A stretch of DNA of 64,000 nucleotides from Mycobacterium sp. NBC_00419. GTDB lineage: Bacteria > Actinomycetota > Actinomycetes > Mycobacteriales > Mycobacteriaceae. The DNA lies in assembly GCF_036023875.1 (NCBI RefSeq), contig NZ_CP107931.1, positions 2,666,001-2,730,000 on the forward strand, read 5' to 3'. Position numbers and translations under genes: made by a program. This document shows positions 18,327 to 26,688 of this stretch, piece by piece; the stretch's first letter is position 1, and each line of letters begins with the position of its first letter. A model generated the notes under the pieces. It was not told where the DNA came from and searched no databases. It saw only the letters and a list, made by a program, of their open reading frames with translations.

Positions 18327-18725
18327 CTAGACGGCGGCGTCCTTGTCGGCGACGAGGTCGCGGTAGATCGGGAACAGCGGCTTGGTCAGCGGCACCAGCT
18401 TCAGGATCTTGTTGACCGGGCCCTTGGCCTTGACTTGGCCTTTCGCCAGGCCGACACCCAGGTTGTACTCACCGCGCCAGAACTTGTCGCCGATGTCTGC
18501 GGGCATGTACAGCTTCACGTCGGCGTCGGCGTTGTCACCGCCGTCGGTGACCTCGATGCTGGGCTCGCGCAACCGGACGGTCATGCACGCGTCCGGATCG
18601 GTGTAGTAGACCTGAAGATCGATGTCGGCGGACATGAGTTTGGGTCCGACATCGGTGCCGTTGGCGGCGCGGAACACGCCTCCGAGGTAGGTGTAGATCT
18701 CTTCTGCGTTGGCGTAGTACGGCAT
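18327..18725 (-). CDS. SCP2 sterol-transfer-like protein
   Basis: 132 residues from ATG 18725. Contains the SCP2 pattern DIDLQVYYTDPDACMTVRL, then DADVKLYMPADIGDKFWRGEYNLGVGLAKGQVKAKGPVNKILKL. These small proteins bind hydrophobic ligands and can present them to enzymes. It sits between the P450 and the alcohol dehydrogenase, with 26 and 24 base gaps, so it may carry the operon's hydrophobic substrate. A catalytic role is not supported. Confidence 0.8.
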   Translation of the reverse strand: MPYYANAEEIYTYLGGVFRAANGTDVGPKLMSADIDLQVYYTDPDACMTVRLREPSIEVTDGGDNADADVKLYMPADIGDKFWRGEYNLGVGLAKGQVKAKGPVNKILKLVPLTKPLFPIYRDLVADKDAAV

Positions 18726-18751
18726 GTTCTCTCTCCTATGGAAGTGGCGGG

Positions 18752-20044
18752 TCAGCGTGTGACGGGCGGTGTCCAGCGCACCGGCAGCGAGTGCACGCCG
18801 TGGATGAAGTTGTTCACCTGGAAGTCGGGATCGCCGGTCACGGTGATATCCGGTATGCGCGTGTAGATTTCGGTGATCGCCGAGCGCAGCATCTGCCGGC
18901 CCAGCGCACTGCCGAGGCAGAAGTGCGGGCCACCGGCACCGAAGCCGGCATGGTCGTTGGGGCTGCGCAGAATGTTGAACGTGCCCGGATCCTCGAACAC
19001 TTCCGGATCCCGGTTGGCCGAGCAGTACCACATGACCACATGCTCGCCCGCCTTGATCTCGGCGTCGCCGATGACGACGTCCTCGGTGGCCGTGCGGCGG
19101 AAATGCATGACCGGGCTGGCGAATCGGATGACTTCCTCGGTCGCCCCGCCGACCCGGCCCTCGAGGTCTTCCAGCAGCAGCGCCCGCTGGTCGGGATTCT
19201 CCGAGAGCAACCGGATCGCGTGGGCGATGGAATGGCGGGTGGTGTCGTTGGCGGCCGAACCCAGAAGCGAGAAGAACGAACCGATTTCCCATTCGTCGAG
19301 CTTCTGGCCTTCGAACTCGGCGTTGATGACCCAGGTGATCAGGTCGTCCTTCGGCTCTTTGCGCCGGCGTTCGGCCATCATCAACGCGATGTCCTGGATG
19401 CGCTCGGACTCCTCGGCGTGGGTGGTCAGCGCGTCGCGCCCCAACGCCATGCGCGGGTCGTCCCAGGCCAGCATCCGCTCGGCGGCCTCCATGACGATGT
19501 GCTGTTCTTCGCTGTCGCGTTCGAGGCCGAAGAAATGCGCGAAGATCCGGCCGGGCACGTACTTCGCGTAGTCCTCGGAGAAGTCGCCCTCACCGCGATC
19601 GATGATCTCGTCGAGGCGGTCGCGGGCGTGCTGGGTGACCCACTCGGAGATCTTGCGGACGTTACGCGGGGAGAAGGCCTGCTCCATCACGCCGCGCATC
19701 TTGCGGTGCTGCTCGCCGTCCATCACCAGGAAGGAGGCGGTGGCGGTGATGACGACCTCGGGCATGTCCTCCATCAACACGCCCTTACCCGAGCAGAACA
19801 GCTTCGGGTTGCGCGAAACGAACCGGCAGTCTTTGTGTTTGGTCACCGACCAGAAACCCGGGGTGTCCTCTTCGGGCGGAAGCAACGTCGACTCGTAGGG
19901 CCGGTGATAGGAGACCCGGTGCTCGTCGCGAAGTCTGGCGAAGGCCTTCTCGCGCGTCTCGAAATCCTGAGCCCAGAACGATCTGGCCGACAGGTCCAGT
20001 TCGGGATCGGTGATCATCGGTCGGTGATCGGCAATGCTGGTCAT
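18752..20044 (-). CDS. Cytochrome P450
   Basis: 430 residues. Heme-binding loop FGAGGPHFCLGSALGR with thiolate Cys376. The oxygen-activating I-helix reads GSAANDTTRHS, and the ExxR helix is EEVIRFASP with a downstream Arg. The N-terminus is soluble, as for bacterial P450s. The HFCLG-type heme loop resembles mycobacterial lipid- and sterol-hydroxylating families such as CYP124, but the family number cannot be set by eye. An adjacent phthalate-family reductase is the likely electron donor; no small ferredoxin gene is present in the cluster. Confidence 0.92.
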   Translation of the reverse strand: MTSIADHRPMITDPELDLSARSFWAQDFETREKAFARLRDEHRVSYHRPYESTLLPPEEDTPGFWSVTKHKDCRFVSRNPKLFCSGKGVLMEDMPEVVITATASFLVMDGEQHRKMRGVMEQAFSPRNVRKISEWVTQHARDRLDEIIDRGEGDFSEDYAKYVPGRIFAHFFGLERDSEEQHIVMEAAERMLAWDDPRMALGRDALTTHAEESERIQDIALMMAERRRKEPKDDLITWVINAEFEGQKLDEWEIGSFFSLLGSAANDTTRHSIAHAIRLLSENPDQRALLLEDLEGRVGGATEEVIRFASPVMHFRRTATEDVVIGDAEIKAGEHVVMWYCSANRDPEVFEDPGTFNILRSPNDHAGFGAGGPHFCLGSALGRQMLRSAITEIYTRIPDITVTGDPDFQVNNFIHGVHSLPVRWTPPVTR

Positions 20045-20126
20045 GACAACGAGGCTGCCACCGGGGCAGGCCGCTGACGATCCGGCACACGAGGCATGCT
20101 CATCTCCCGTTGGGGGTGGCGGCCGC

Positions 20127-21092
20127 TCATACGTCGAGAACCAGCTGCGCGGACAGCGACCGCGAGACGCACACCATCATGGCGTCGTTGGCGGCTTTCT
20201 CGTCGTCGGCGAGCACCGAATCCCGGTGATCGGGCCGACCGTCGAGCACCGGGGTCTCACACGTTCCGCAGATACCCTCCCCGCAGGAGGACAACATGTT
20301 GACCCCGTGGGCCCGCAGTGCGTCCAGGATCGATTCGCCCGGACCGATGTCGATCGTCAGATTCGATCGCCGGCACACCACCTGAAATCGCTCCAGGGCA
20401 TCCGGTGCCGCCGCGGGCTGCACGGCGCCCGCGGCGAATCGTTCCACCCGCAGTGTGCCGGCAGGCCAGGACGCACACGCCTGCTCCACCGCGGTGAGCA
20501 GGCCCTCCGGCCCGCAGCAGTACACCAGGGTGTCCTCGCGCGGGGGCTGGAGCACCGCGTCCAGATCGGGCAGTCCGGCCTCGTCCTGAGGCCATATGGT
20601 CACGCGCTCAGCATATTTCGTGAGTTCCTCGGCAAATGCCATCGACGAGCGCTGGCGGCCACCGTAGAGCAGGTGCCAGTCCGCGCCGTTGGCCTCGGCC
20701 GCCTCGATCATCGGGATGATCGGGGTGATGCCGATGCCGCCGGCGATGAACTGGTAGCGGTCCGCCGGTGCCAGCGCGAAGTGATTGCGCGGGCCTCGGG
20801 CCGCAATCGGTGTGCCCTCACGCAGTTCGCGATGCACATACGCCGAACCGCCGCGGCCGGCGGTTTCGAGGAGCACACCGATCTGCCACCTCCGGCGATC
20901 GGCCGGGCTCGAACACAGCGAGTACTGGCGGACCAGCGACTCGGTCAGCATCAGGTCGATGTGTGCTCCGGCCTCCCACTGCGGAAGCTCCTGACCCCCA
21001 GCATCTTCCAGGACCAGGCCGACAACGCCGTCGGCGAGCTCTTCGCGTGCCGTGACGATCAGGTCAAGCTGCTCGTCGGCATCCGGACGCAC
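20127..21092 (-). CDS. PDR/VanB-type oxidoreductase with C-terminal [2Fe-2S] domain
   Basis: 321 residues from GTG 21092, overlapping the ALDH stop by one base (TAGTG). Domain order is flavin-binding barrel (RQYSLCSSP), NAD(P)-binding domain (FIAGGIGITPIIPM and YCCGPEGLL), then plant-type [2Fe-2S] ferredoxin with Cys270, Cys275, Cys278 and Cys308. This is the phthalate-dioxygenase-reductase layout, the same module that is fused to P450 in CYP116B enzymes. As a single polypeptide it could deliver electrons from NAD(P)H directly to the P450 encoded 82 bases downstream. Confidence 0.88.
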   Translation of the reverse strand: MRPDADEQLDLIVTAREELADGVVGLVLEDAGGQELPQWEAGAHIDLMLTESLVRQYSLCSSPADRRRWQIGVLLETAGRGGSAYVHRELREGTPIAARGPRNHFALAPADRYQFIAGGIGITPIIPMIEAAEANGADWHLLYGGRQRSSMAFAEELTKYAERVTIWPQDEAGLPDLDAVLQPPREDTLVYCCGPEGLLTAVEQACASWPAGTLRVERFAAGAVQPAAAPDALERFQVVCRRSNLTIDIGPGESILDALRAHGVNMLSSCGEGICGTCETPVLDGRPDHRDSVLADDEKAANDAMMVCVSRSLSAQLVLDV

Positions 21093-22609
21093 TAGTGCCT
21101 CGGCTCGGACAACAGGGCATCGAAGATGTGGCGATCGACCTTCTGCGTGAGATCGATGTGCACATGCTTGGTCTCGGTGTACTCGTCGAGTGCGTGTTCG
21201 CCGAGCTCGCGGCCCACACCGCTTTGCTTGTAGCCGCCGAACGGCAGTGCGGGATCGATCTGATGCCAGTTGTTGATCCACACGGTGCCGGCCCGCAGTT
21301 GGGCGGCCAGATCGACGGCACGCTCGTAGTCGGTGCTCCATACCCCGGCGCTCAGCCCGTACTGGGAGTCGTTGGCCTGGCGCACGGCGTCCGCCTCGCC
21401 GGTGTAGCGCAGGACGCAGAGCACCGGTCCGAAGATCTCCTCGCGGGCGATCTCCATATCGTTGGTGACCTCGGTGACGATCGTCGGCTCGATCCAGTAG
21501 CCCTTGGTGAAGCGATCGCCGGGCGGTACACCGCCGCCGAGCACGATTTTGGCGCCGTCTCGCCGGGCGCCCTCGAGGAAGCTCAAGACCCGGTCGCGCT
21601 GCCTGGCCGAGATCACCGGGCCCACATCGGTGTCGAAGTCGTCGGTATCGCCCAGTTTCAGCGCGGAGGCGCGGTCGACGAGTCGATCGACGACCAGGTC
21701 GTACATCTCGGCGGGCACCAGCAGTCGCGTGCCGGACTCGCAGATCTGCCCGGAGTACAGCATGCAGCCGAACAGCGCCCCGTCGATCGCCACGTCGAGG
21801 TCGGCGTCGTCGAGCAGGATCTGGGCGCCCTTGCCACCGAGTTCCAGGGATACGTGCTTCACCGTCCCGGCCGCCAGGCGCATGATCTCGCGGCCGACCG
21901 CTGTCGAGCCGGTGAAGGCCACCTTGTCGACGTCGGGATGTTCGGCCAGGCGGGCGCCCACGGTGGGTCCCGGACCGGTGACGAGGTTGATGACGCCGTC
22001 CGGGACGCCGCATTCCTTGGCGATCTCACACAGCCGCAGCAGGGTCAGCGGTGTCTTCTCGTCGGGTTTGACGACCACCGAGTTGCCCGCCGCCAGGGCC
22101 GGTCCGATCTTCCAGATGCCCAGCAGCAGCGGGAAGTTCCATGGCACGATCGCGGCGCAGACCCCCAGCGGCTCGCGATGGACCACGTTGGTCGACAACG
22201 TCGGATACGCCTGGGTGGCGACCTGCCGGGTCCACTGGTAGGTGTTGGCCAGTTCGGCGAAGTGCAGGAAGTGTGCCGACGCGTAGCCGATGTGGAATCC
22301 CGTCGCCTGCCGCACGGTGGCACCGTTGGCGTGGATCTCGAGGTCGACGAGCTCGTCGAGTTCCTGTCCGAGCCGGTCGGCGATCCTGGTCATGATGACC
22401 GACCGGTCCGAGGGCGTCATCCGCGACCAGACTCCGGATTCGAAGGCCGCTTTGGCCGCTGCGACGGCCGCATCGGCGTCCGCGACGCCGCCGCGCGCCA
22501 CTGTGGCGACCACGTCCCCGGTCGCCGGATCGCGGATCTCGTCGACGTCGGCGGAATCGACGTGCGCTCCGTTGATGAACATCCGGTAGTGGGTGATGTC
22601 TGCTGCCAT
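21092..22609 (-). CDS. Aldehyde dehydrogenase
   Basis: 505 residues from ATG 22609 after AAGGAG. ALDH superfamily signatures: VPWNFPLLL, FTGSTAVGREI, the general base in LELGGKG, the catalytic Cys in GQICESGTR (about residue 295) and EEIFGPVL, with the final INNWHQIDPALPFGGYKQSG motif. It oxidises an aldehyde to an acid with NAD(P)+. Promoter-proximal gene of the operon; with the alcohol dehydrogenase it would take a P450-made alcohol to a carboxylate ready for CoA activation. Confidence 0.92.
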   Translation of the reverse strand: MAADITHYRMFINGAHVDSADVDEIRDPATGDVVATVARGGVADADAAVAAAKAAFESGVWSRMTPSDRSVIMTRIADRLGQELDELVDLEIHANGATVRQATGFHIGYASAHFLHFAELANTYQWTRQVATQAYPTLSTNVVHREPLGVCAAIVPWNFPLLLGIWKIGPALAAGNSVVVKPDEKTPLTLLRLCEIAKECGVPDGVINLVTGPGPTVGARLAEHPDVDKVAFTGSTAVGREIMRLAAGTVKHVSLELGGKGAQILLDDADLDVAIDGALFGCMLYSGQICESGTRLLVPAEMYDLVVDRLVDRASALKLGDTDDFDTDVGPVISARQRDRVLSFLEGARRDGAKIVLGGGVPPGDRFTKGYWIEPTIVTEVTNDMEIAREEIFGPVLCVLRYTGEADAVRQANDSQYGLSAGVWSTDYERAVDLAAQLRAGTVWINNWHQIDPALPFGGYKQSGVGRELGEHALDEYTETKHVHIDLTQKVDRHIFDALLSEPRH

Positions 22610-22643
22610 GTCGACTCCTTAGCCTTTCGACCAGAAGTCAACC

Positions 22644-22655
22644 GTGAGCACTCAC
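22644..22655. promoter_or_regulatory. Palindrome upstream of the ALDH operon
   Basis: GTGAG-CA-CTCAC is a perfect 12-bp palindrome located 35 bases upstream of the ALDH start codon. Position and symmetry suit a regulator site; the neighbouring TetR protein or the PucR regulator are candidates. No second copy was recognised. Confidence 0.3.
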
Positions 22656-22714
22656 CCCACCACCATCACTCGATCGGAGGTTTCGCGTAGTCCTGTTGGG
22701 TCCCGCACCAGGTG

Positions 22715-22735
22715 GCGCAGGTTTATCGCCTGCGC
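22715..22735 (-). terminator. Hairpin at the 3' end of the TetR gene
   Basis: GCGCAGG (22715-22721) and CCTGCGC (22729-22735) pair perfectly around a TTTATCG loop. The hairpin spans the TAA stop of the tetR gene and could terminate or attenuate transcription before the ALDH operon. Confidence 0.45.
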
Positions 22736-23388
22736 GGCGCGTGTGCCTCGTCGAGCAGAGTCCGCGCCACCCACTCCACATGGGCCAGTGAGTCCTCCAA
22801 CGTCAACCGGCCGGCGAGCAACCCGCCCAACGCGCCGCTGAGCGCGGTGTTGAGCCCGAAGCTGACATTCGAAATCGCCTCCGGTGCAAGACCTTCCAGC
22901 AACCTGTTGAACAGCTCGACGTTATTGCGCTCTATCTGATCGATGATCGGCTTCACCTCTGGGTCGGTCGAGGTCACCATCTGCAGCATCAACGCCGTCA
23001 TCTGCGGACTACGGGCGAACGCCCGCTGGGCGCGGCGCAGGTAGTCCAGCACCCCGGGCAGCGGGTCCTTGCCCGCCGAACCACCGGAGAGGACCCGGCG
23101 GGTCAACCGCTTCTGCCAGTCCTCGAGTGCGGCGGCCAGCAGGTTCTCCTTGGAACTGAAGTACCGGTACACCGTCGCCAGTGCCACCCCGGAGCGCTGC
23201 GCGACGTCGCGCATCTGAACCGCGTCCGCGCCGACCTCGCCGATGAGCCCGATCACCTCTTCGATGACCCTGGCCCGGCGCACCAACTGGTCGCTGGTCA
23301 TGTCCGTCGGGGCGACGACATCAGTGTGGGCCCGGCTCACGCGCGGGCGCCCGCGAGGCGCTTCCCCGGCGGGCGTGACAGCGGACAC
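22723..23388 (-). CDS. TetR family regulator of the catabolic island
   Basis: 221 residues from GTG 23388. An N-terminal basic extension (RGRPRVSRA) precedes the TetR HTH: VIEEVIGLIGEVGADAVQMRDVAQRSG then VALATVYRYFSSKENLLAAAL. The HTH resembles KstR-type sequences. The C-terminal ligand domain is unremarkable. It lies between two divergently oriented catabolic gene sets, upstream of the ALDH operon and divergent from the amidohydrolase/acyl-CoA dehydrogenase genes, so it probably represses both. The true inducer is unknown. Confidence 0.85.
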   Translation of the reverse strand: MSAVTPAGEAPRGRPRVSRAHTDVVAPTDMTSDQLVRRARVIEEVIGLIGEVGADAVQMRDVAQRSGVALATVYRYFSSKENLLAAALEDWQKRLTRRVLSGGSAGKDPLPGVLDYLRRAQRAFARSPQMTALMLQMVTSTDPEVKPIIDQIERNNVELFNRLLEGLAPEAISNVSFGLNTALSGALGGLLAGRLTLEDSLAHVEWVARTLLDEAHAPRRR

Positions 23389-23413
23389 AGGCGTGTTGAC
23401 GGTGCCACCTCCT

Positions 23414-23430
23414 CAAGAACCACCTTCTTG
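23414..23430. promoter_or_regulatory. Putative TetR operator in the divergent region
   Basis: CAAGAA-CCACC-TTCTTG is a perfect 6-bp inverted repeat with a 5-base spacer, located between the tetR start (23388) and the divergent amidohydrolase start (23552). It overlaps no coding sequence. Only symmetry and position support the call. Confidence 0.4.
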
Positions 23431-23551
23431 CTGGTGCGGGCAAGCTTACGACAATCTGTCGCCGTCGCGGAGTTGTCCCAGCTGAGAGTCTTGCCATCCG
23501 GCGTCTGTGGTAGAACGATGTTTCAGTAGACCACCCCTGATCGGAGCGCGC

Positions 23552-24418
23552 ATGGCCGGACCTGTCGGTCTCCCGGTAATCGACACGATGATCGGATTCC
23601 CCCACGAGGGCTTCGATCAGTACGACTTCATCCGCAAGCAGACCAAGGACCGCGAGTCCAAGGAGAACTTCGAGTTCCCGGTCGAGTACATGTTCAAAGA
23701 CGTGCCCAAGGACCTGCCCACCGACGACCCGGTGTCGCTGTTGCTGCAGCAGATGGATCGCTTCGGTATCGAGAAGGCCGTCGTCGGCGTGAGCGACGAA
23801 TCCGCGGAGAAGGCACTCAAGCTCTTTCCGGACCGGTTCGTACCCTCCGGTGCGGTGTCGGATCCCAACGACGTCATGGGCTCGGTCGCGGCGATCCGCC
23901 GCGAGTACGAGCAGTACGGCATCCGGGCAACGTCGGTGTTCCCGTCCGGCACCTTCCCCCAGGTGCCCATCGACGATCCGAAGATGTACCCGATCTATGC
24001 CACCTGTGTGGAACTCGGCATCCCGATCTTCGTGTGCGCCGGCATCCCCGGACCGCGGATCCCGTTCAAACCGCAGGAAGTTTCGCGCATCGACATCGTC
24101 ATGTTCGACTTCCCCGATCTGGTGTTCGTCACCCGGCACGGCTGCGAGCCGTGGGAGGACCTCGCGGTCAAGTTGATGCTGAAGTGGCCGAACCTGTACT
24201 ACTCCACCTCCGCCTTCGCCCCGAAGTACTACCCCAAGGCGATCATCGACTACGCCAACTCCCGCGGTGCCGACAAGGTCCTCTACGCCGGCTACTTCCC
24301 GATGGGCCTGTCTCTGGAGCGGATCTTCCGGGACATGCCAGGAGTCCCGTTCAAGGACGAGGTGTGGCCGAAGTTCCTCTACGGCAACGCCGCCCGCATC
24401 CTCGGCTTGGAGAGCTGA
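23552..24418 (+). CDS. Amidohydrolase family protein (amidohydrolase-2 type)
   Basis: 288 residues from ATG 23552, with GGAG 9 bases upstream. Begins PVIDTMIGFPHEGFDQ, where the usual HxH-type first motif is degenerate (DTMIGF). Later segments such as VEYMFKDVPKDLP, VFVTRHGCEPWEDLAVKL and KVLYAGYFPMGLSLERIFRDMP match the ACMSD/amidohydrolase-2 barrel. Several metal-ligand positions look altered, so it may be a non-canonical hydrolase, hydratase or decarboxylase. First gene of a four-gene plus-strand set; 4 bases separate it from the acyl-CoA dehydrogenase. Confidence 0.78.
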   Translation: MAGPVGLPVIDTMIGFPHEGFDQYDFIRKQTKDRESKENFEFPVEYMFKDVPKDLPTDDPVSLLLQQMDRFGIEKAVVGVSDESAEKALKLFPDRFVPSGAVSDPNDVMGSVAAIRREYEQYGIRATSVFPSGTFPQVPIDDPKMYPIYATCVELGIPIFVCAGIPGPRIPFKPQEVSRIDIVMFDFPDLVFVTRHGCEPWEDLAVKLMLKWPNLYYSTSAFAPKYYPKAIIDYANSRGADKVLYAGYFPMGLSLERIFRDMPGVPFKDEVWPKFLYGNAARILGLES

Positions 24419-24422
24419 CCAC

Positions 24423-26648
24423 ATGGCCCTGGCAATCACCACCGAGCAGGAGCAGCTGGCCGACGCCGTCACCCAGTTCGCCGCCCGGCACACCCCCGTC
24501 GACAAGACCCGTGCGGCGTTCGATTCCCTTGCGGCCGGCGAACTGCCGACGTGGTGGGAGGAGTTCACCGCGCACGGATTCCACGCCGTACATCTGCCCG
24601 AGGACACCGGCGGCCAGGGCGGAACGCTCGCCGATATGGCCTGCGTCATCGAGGCGGCCGCCGCAGCACTGCTGCCGGGACCGCTGCTGAGCACCGCCAC
24701 CGCCAGCGCGGTCGCGACGCTGGCCGGACCCGCGGCCGCGCCCCTGCTGACCGAGCTGGCCGGCGGGGCGACCGCCGCCGTGATCCTCCCCGAGCACTCG
24801 TCGGTGCACGCTGTGCGCGACGGTGACAGCTGGCGGCTCAACGGATCCACCGGATCCACCCTGGGAATCTGTGCCGCGCAACGCATTCTGGTCGCGGCGC
24901 ATGCCGGCGAGGGTGCCGACCTGTGGTTCGTCCTCGACGCGGCGGCGCCGAGTGTCGGTCTCAGTGTCGAACAGCAGCACGGCACCGACATGACCACCGA
25001 CGTCGGCGTGCTGCATCTGGCCGACCATCGGGTCACCGCTGCCTCCGTCCTGTCACAGATCCCGACCGACCGGGCCCGCTGCGTCGTGGTGGCTCTGGCG
25101 GCCAGCGCAACAGCCGGCACGGTACGCCGCAGCGTCGAGATGGCCGTGGACTTCATCCGTACCCGCGAGCAGTTCGGCAAGCCGGTCGGGTCCTTCCAGG
25201 CGCTGCAGCACAAGGCCGCGGTCCTGCTGGTGAACTCCGAGATGGCCTCGGCGGCAGCCTGGGACGCGGTGCGCGCAGTCGACGAGTCGCTGGAACAGCA
25301 CCGGCTGGCCGCGGCATCGGCCGCGGTCATGACGCTGGCCACCGGCCCCGACCTGACCCTGGACGCGCTGTTGATGTTCGGGGCGATCGGATACACCTGG
25401 GAACACGACGTACACCTGTACTGGCGGCGCGCCATCAGCCTGGCGGCCTCGCTGGGACCGGCGACGCAATGGGAACGTGACGCCGGCGAGCTGGCCCGAA
25501 CGGTGAAGCGTTCCACCGCAATCCATCTCGGTGATGTGGAGTCCGAATTTCGGGCGCGTGTCGCCGAGATCATCGGCCGCGCAGCCGCACTGCACAACGA
25601 GACGCCCACCGACGACCGCCGCGCACCGGGCCTGGCCTTCGGGTCCCAGCGAGACCTGCTGGCAGAAGCCGGCCTGGTGGCTCCGCACCTGCCCCCGCCG
25701 TGGGGTCTGGCGGCATCCCCGGTGCAGCAGGTCATCCTCACCGAGGAGTTCGACAAGCGGCCCGAGGTGACCCGCCCGTCGTTGAACATCGCCGAGTGGA
25801 TCCTGCCCACGATCCTCGACCGGGGCACCGACGCGCAGCGCGAACGGTTCGCGTGGCCGATGCTGCGCGGCACGCAGCGCTGGTGCCAGCTGTTCAGCGA
25901 GCCGGGCGCCGGGTCCGACCTGGCCTCGCTGAGCACCCGCGCACAGAAGGTCGACGGCGGCTGGTTGATCAACGGGCACAAGATCTGGACGTCCTCGGCT
26001 CACGTCGCCCAGTACGGCGCGATGCTGGCACGCACCGACCCGGATGCACCCAAACACCGCGGCATCAGCTACTTCCTCATCGACATGGCCTCACCGGGAC
26101 TGGTGATCTCGCCGATCAAGCAGGCCAGCGGTCACGCGGACTTCAACGAGTGCTTCTTCACCGACGTCTTCGTCCCCGACGACATGCTGGTCGGGGAACC
26201 AGGCGAGGGCTGGGATCTGGCGATGTCGACGGTGGCGGTGGAGCGGACCGCGATCGGCAACTACGTCAACATCGACCGCTCGGCGGCACTGCGGCACATG
26301 GCCGCCACTGCCGGGGCCGACCACGACGCGACGGTGCGCGCACTCGGCCAGATCGAGGCACACACCACCGCGATCAAGGCGATGGTGCTGCGCGAGACGC
26401 TGCGTCTGGTGGAGGGTCAGAATGCCGGGCCGGCGTCGAGCATCGCGAAGTACGCGATGGTTCTGCTGTTGCGCCGGGCCGCGACGGCCACCCTCGGCCT
26501 GACCGGACGGCTGGCGATGCTCGAGAAGTCCGATCCACCGGTGGTGGAGCCGTACTTCGACATGCCCTCGGAGTTGATCGGCGGCGGCACCCCCGAGATT
26601 CAGCTGACGATCATCGCCTCGATGATCCTGGGACTTCCGCGTAAGTAG
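24423..26648 (+). CDS. Double (fused) acyl-CoA dehydrogenase
   Basis: 741 residues, nearly twice the usual size, made of two acyl-CoA dehydrogenase domains (about 1-355 and 385-741). Domain 1 has TREQFGKPVGSFQALQHKAA and ends in the FGAIGYTWEHDVHLYWRRA type signature. Domain 2 has WCQLFSEPGAGSDLASL, HKIWTSSAHVAQYGAMLART and IGGGTPEIQ. The Glu that precedes Gly-Thr in classical enzymes is Gly in domain 2, as is common in two-component FadE proteins. The same fusion occurs in FadE34/ChsE3 of cholesterol side-chain degradation. Start ATG 24423 follows GGAGAG. Confidence 0.88.
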   Translation: MALAITTEQEQLADAVTQFAARHTPVDKTRAAFDSLAAGELPTWWEEFTAHGFHAVHLPEDTGGQGGTLADMACVIEAAAAALLPGPLLSTATASAVATLAGPAAAPLLTELAGGATAAVILPEHSSVHAVRDGDSWRLNGSTGSTLGICAAQRILVAAHAGEGADLWFVLDAAAPSVGLSVEQQHGTDMTTDVGVLHLADHRVTAASVLSQIPTDRARCVVVALAASATAGTVRRSVEMAVDFIRTREQFGKPVGSFQALQHKAAVLLVNSEMASAAAWDAVRAVDESLEQHRLAAASAAVMTLATGPDLTLDALLMFGAIGYTWEHDVHLYWRRAISLAASLGPATQWERDAGELARTVKRSTAIHLGDVESEFRARVAEIIGRAAALHNETPTDDRRAPGLAFGSQRDLLAEAGLVAPHLPPPWGLAASPVQQVILTEEFDKRPEVTRPSLNIAEWILPTILDRGTDAQRERFAWPMLRGTQRWCQLFSEPGAGSDLASLSTRAQKVDGGWLINGHKIWTSSAHVAQYGAMLARTDPDAPKHRGISYFLIDMASPGLVISPIKQASGHADFNECFFTDVFVPDDMLVGEPGEGWDLAMSTVAVERTAIGNYVNIDRSAALRHMAATAGADHDATVRALGQIEAHTTAIKAMVLRETLRLVEGQNAGPASSIAKYAMVLLLRRAATATLGLTGRLAMLEKSDPPVVEPYFDMPSELIGGGTPEIQLTIIASMILGLPRK

Positions 26649-26688
26649 GCCGCACGTAGGTCAAGTAGGTACTGAAAGGACACCCGCG

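Noticed and set aside
23511-23525. TAGAACGATGTTTCA as a KstR-type operator
   Set aside because: KstR sites have a 2-base central spacer (TNNAACNNGTTNNA); this has three and only 4 of 6 arm bases match.
23321-25981. Very long minus-strand open frame antisense to the fused acyl-CoA dehydrogenase and amidohydrolase
   Set aside because: It is Arg/Ser/Ala-rich with no domain, arises from high-GC third-position bias, and overlaps two well-supported genes plus the tetR start.
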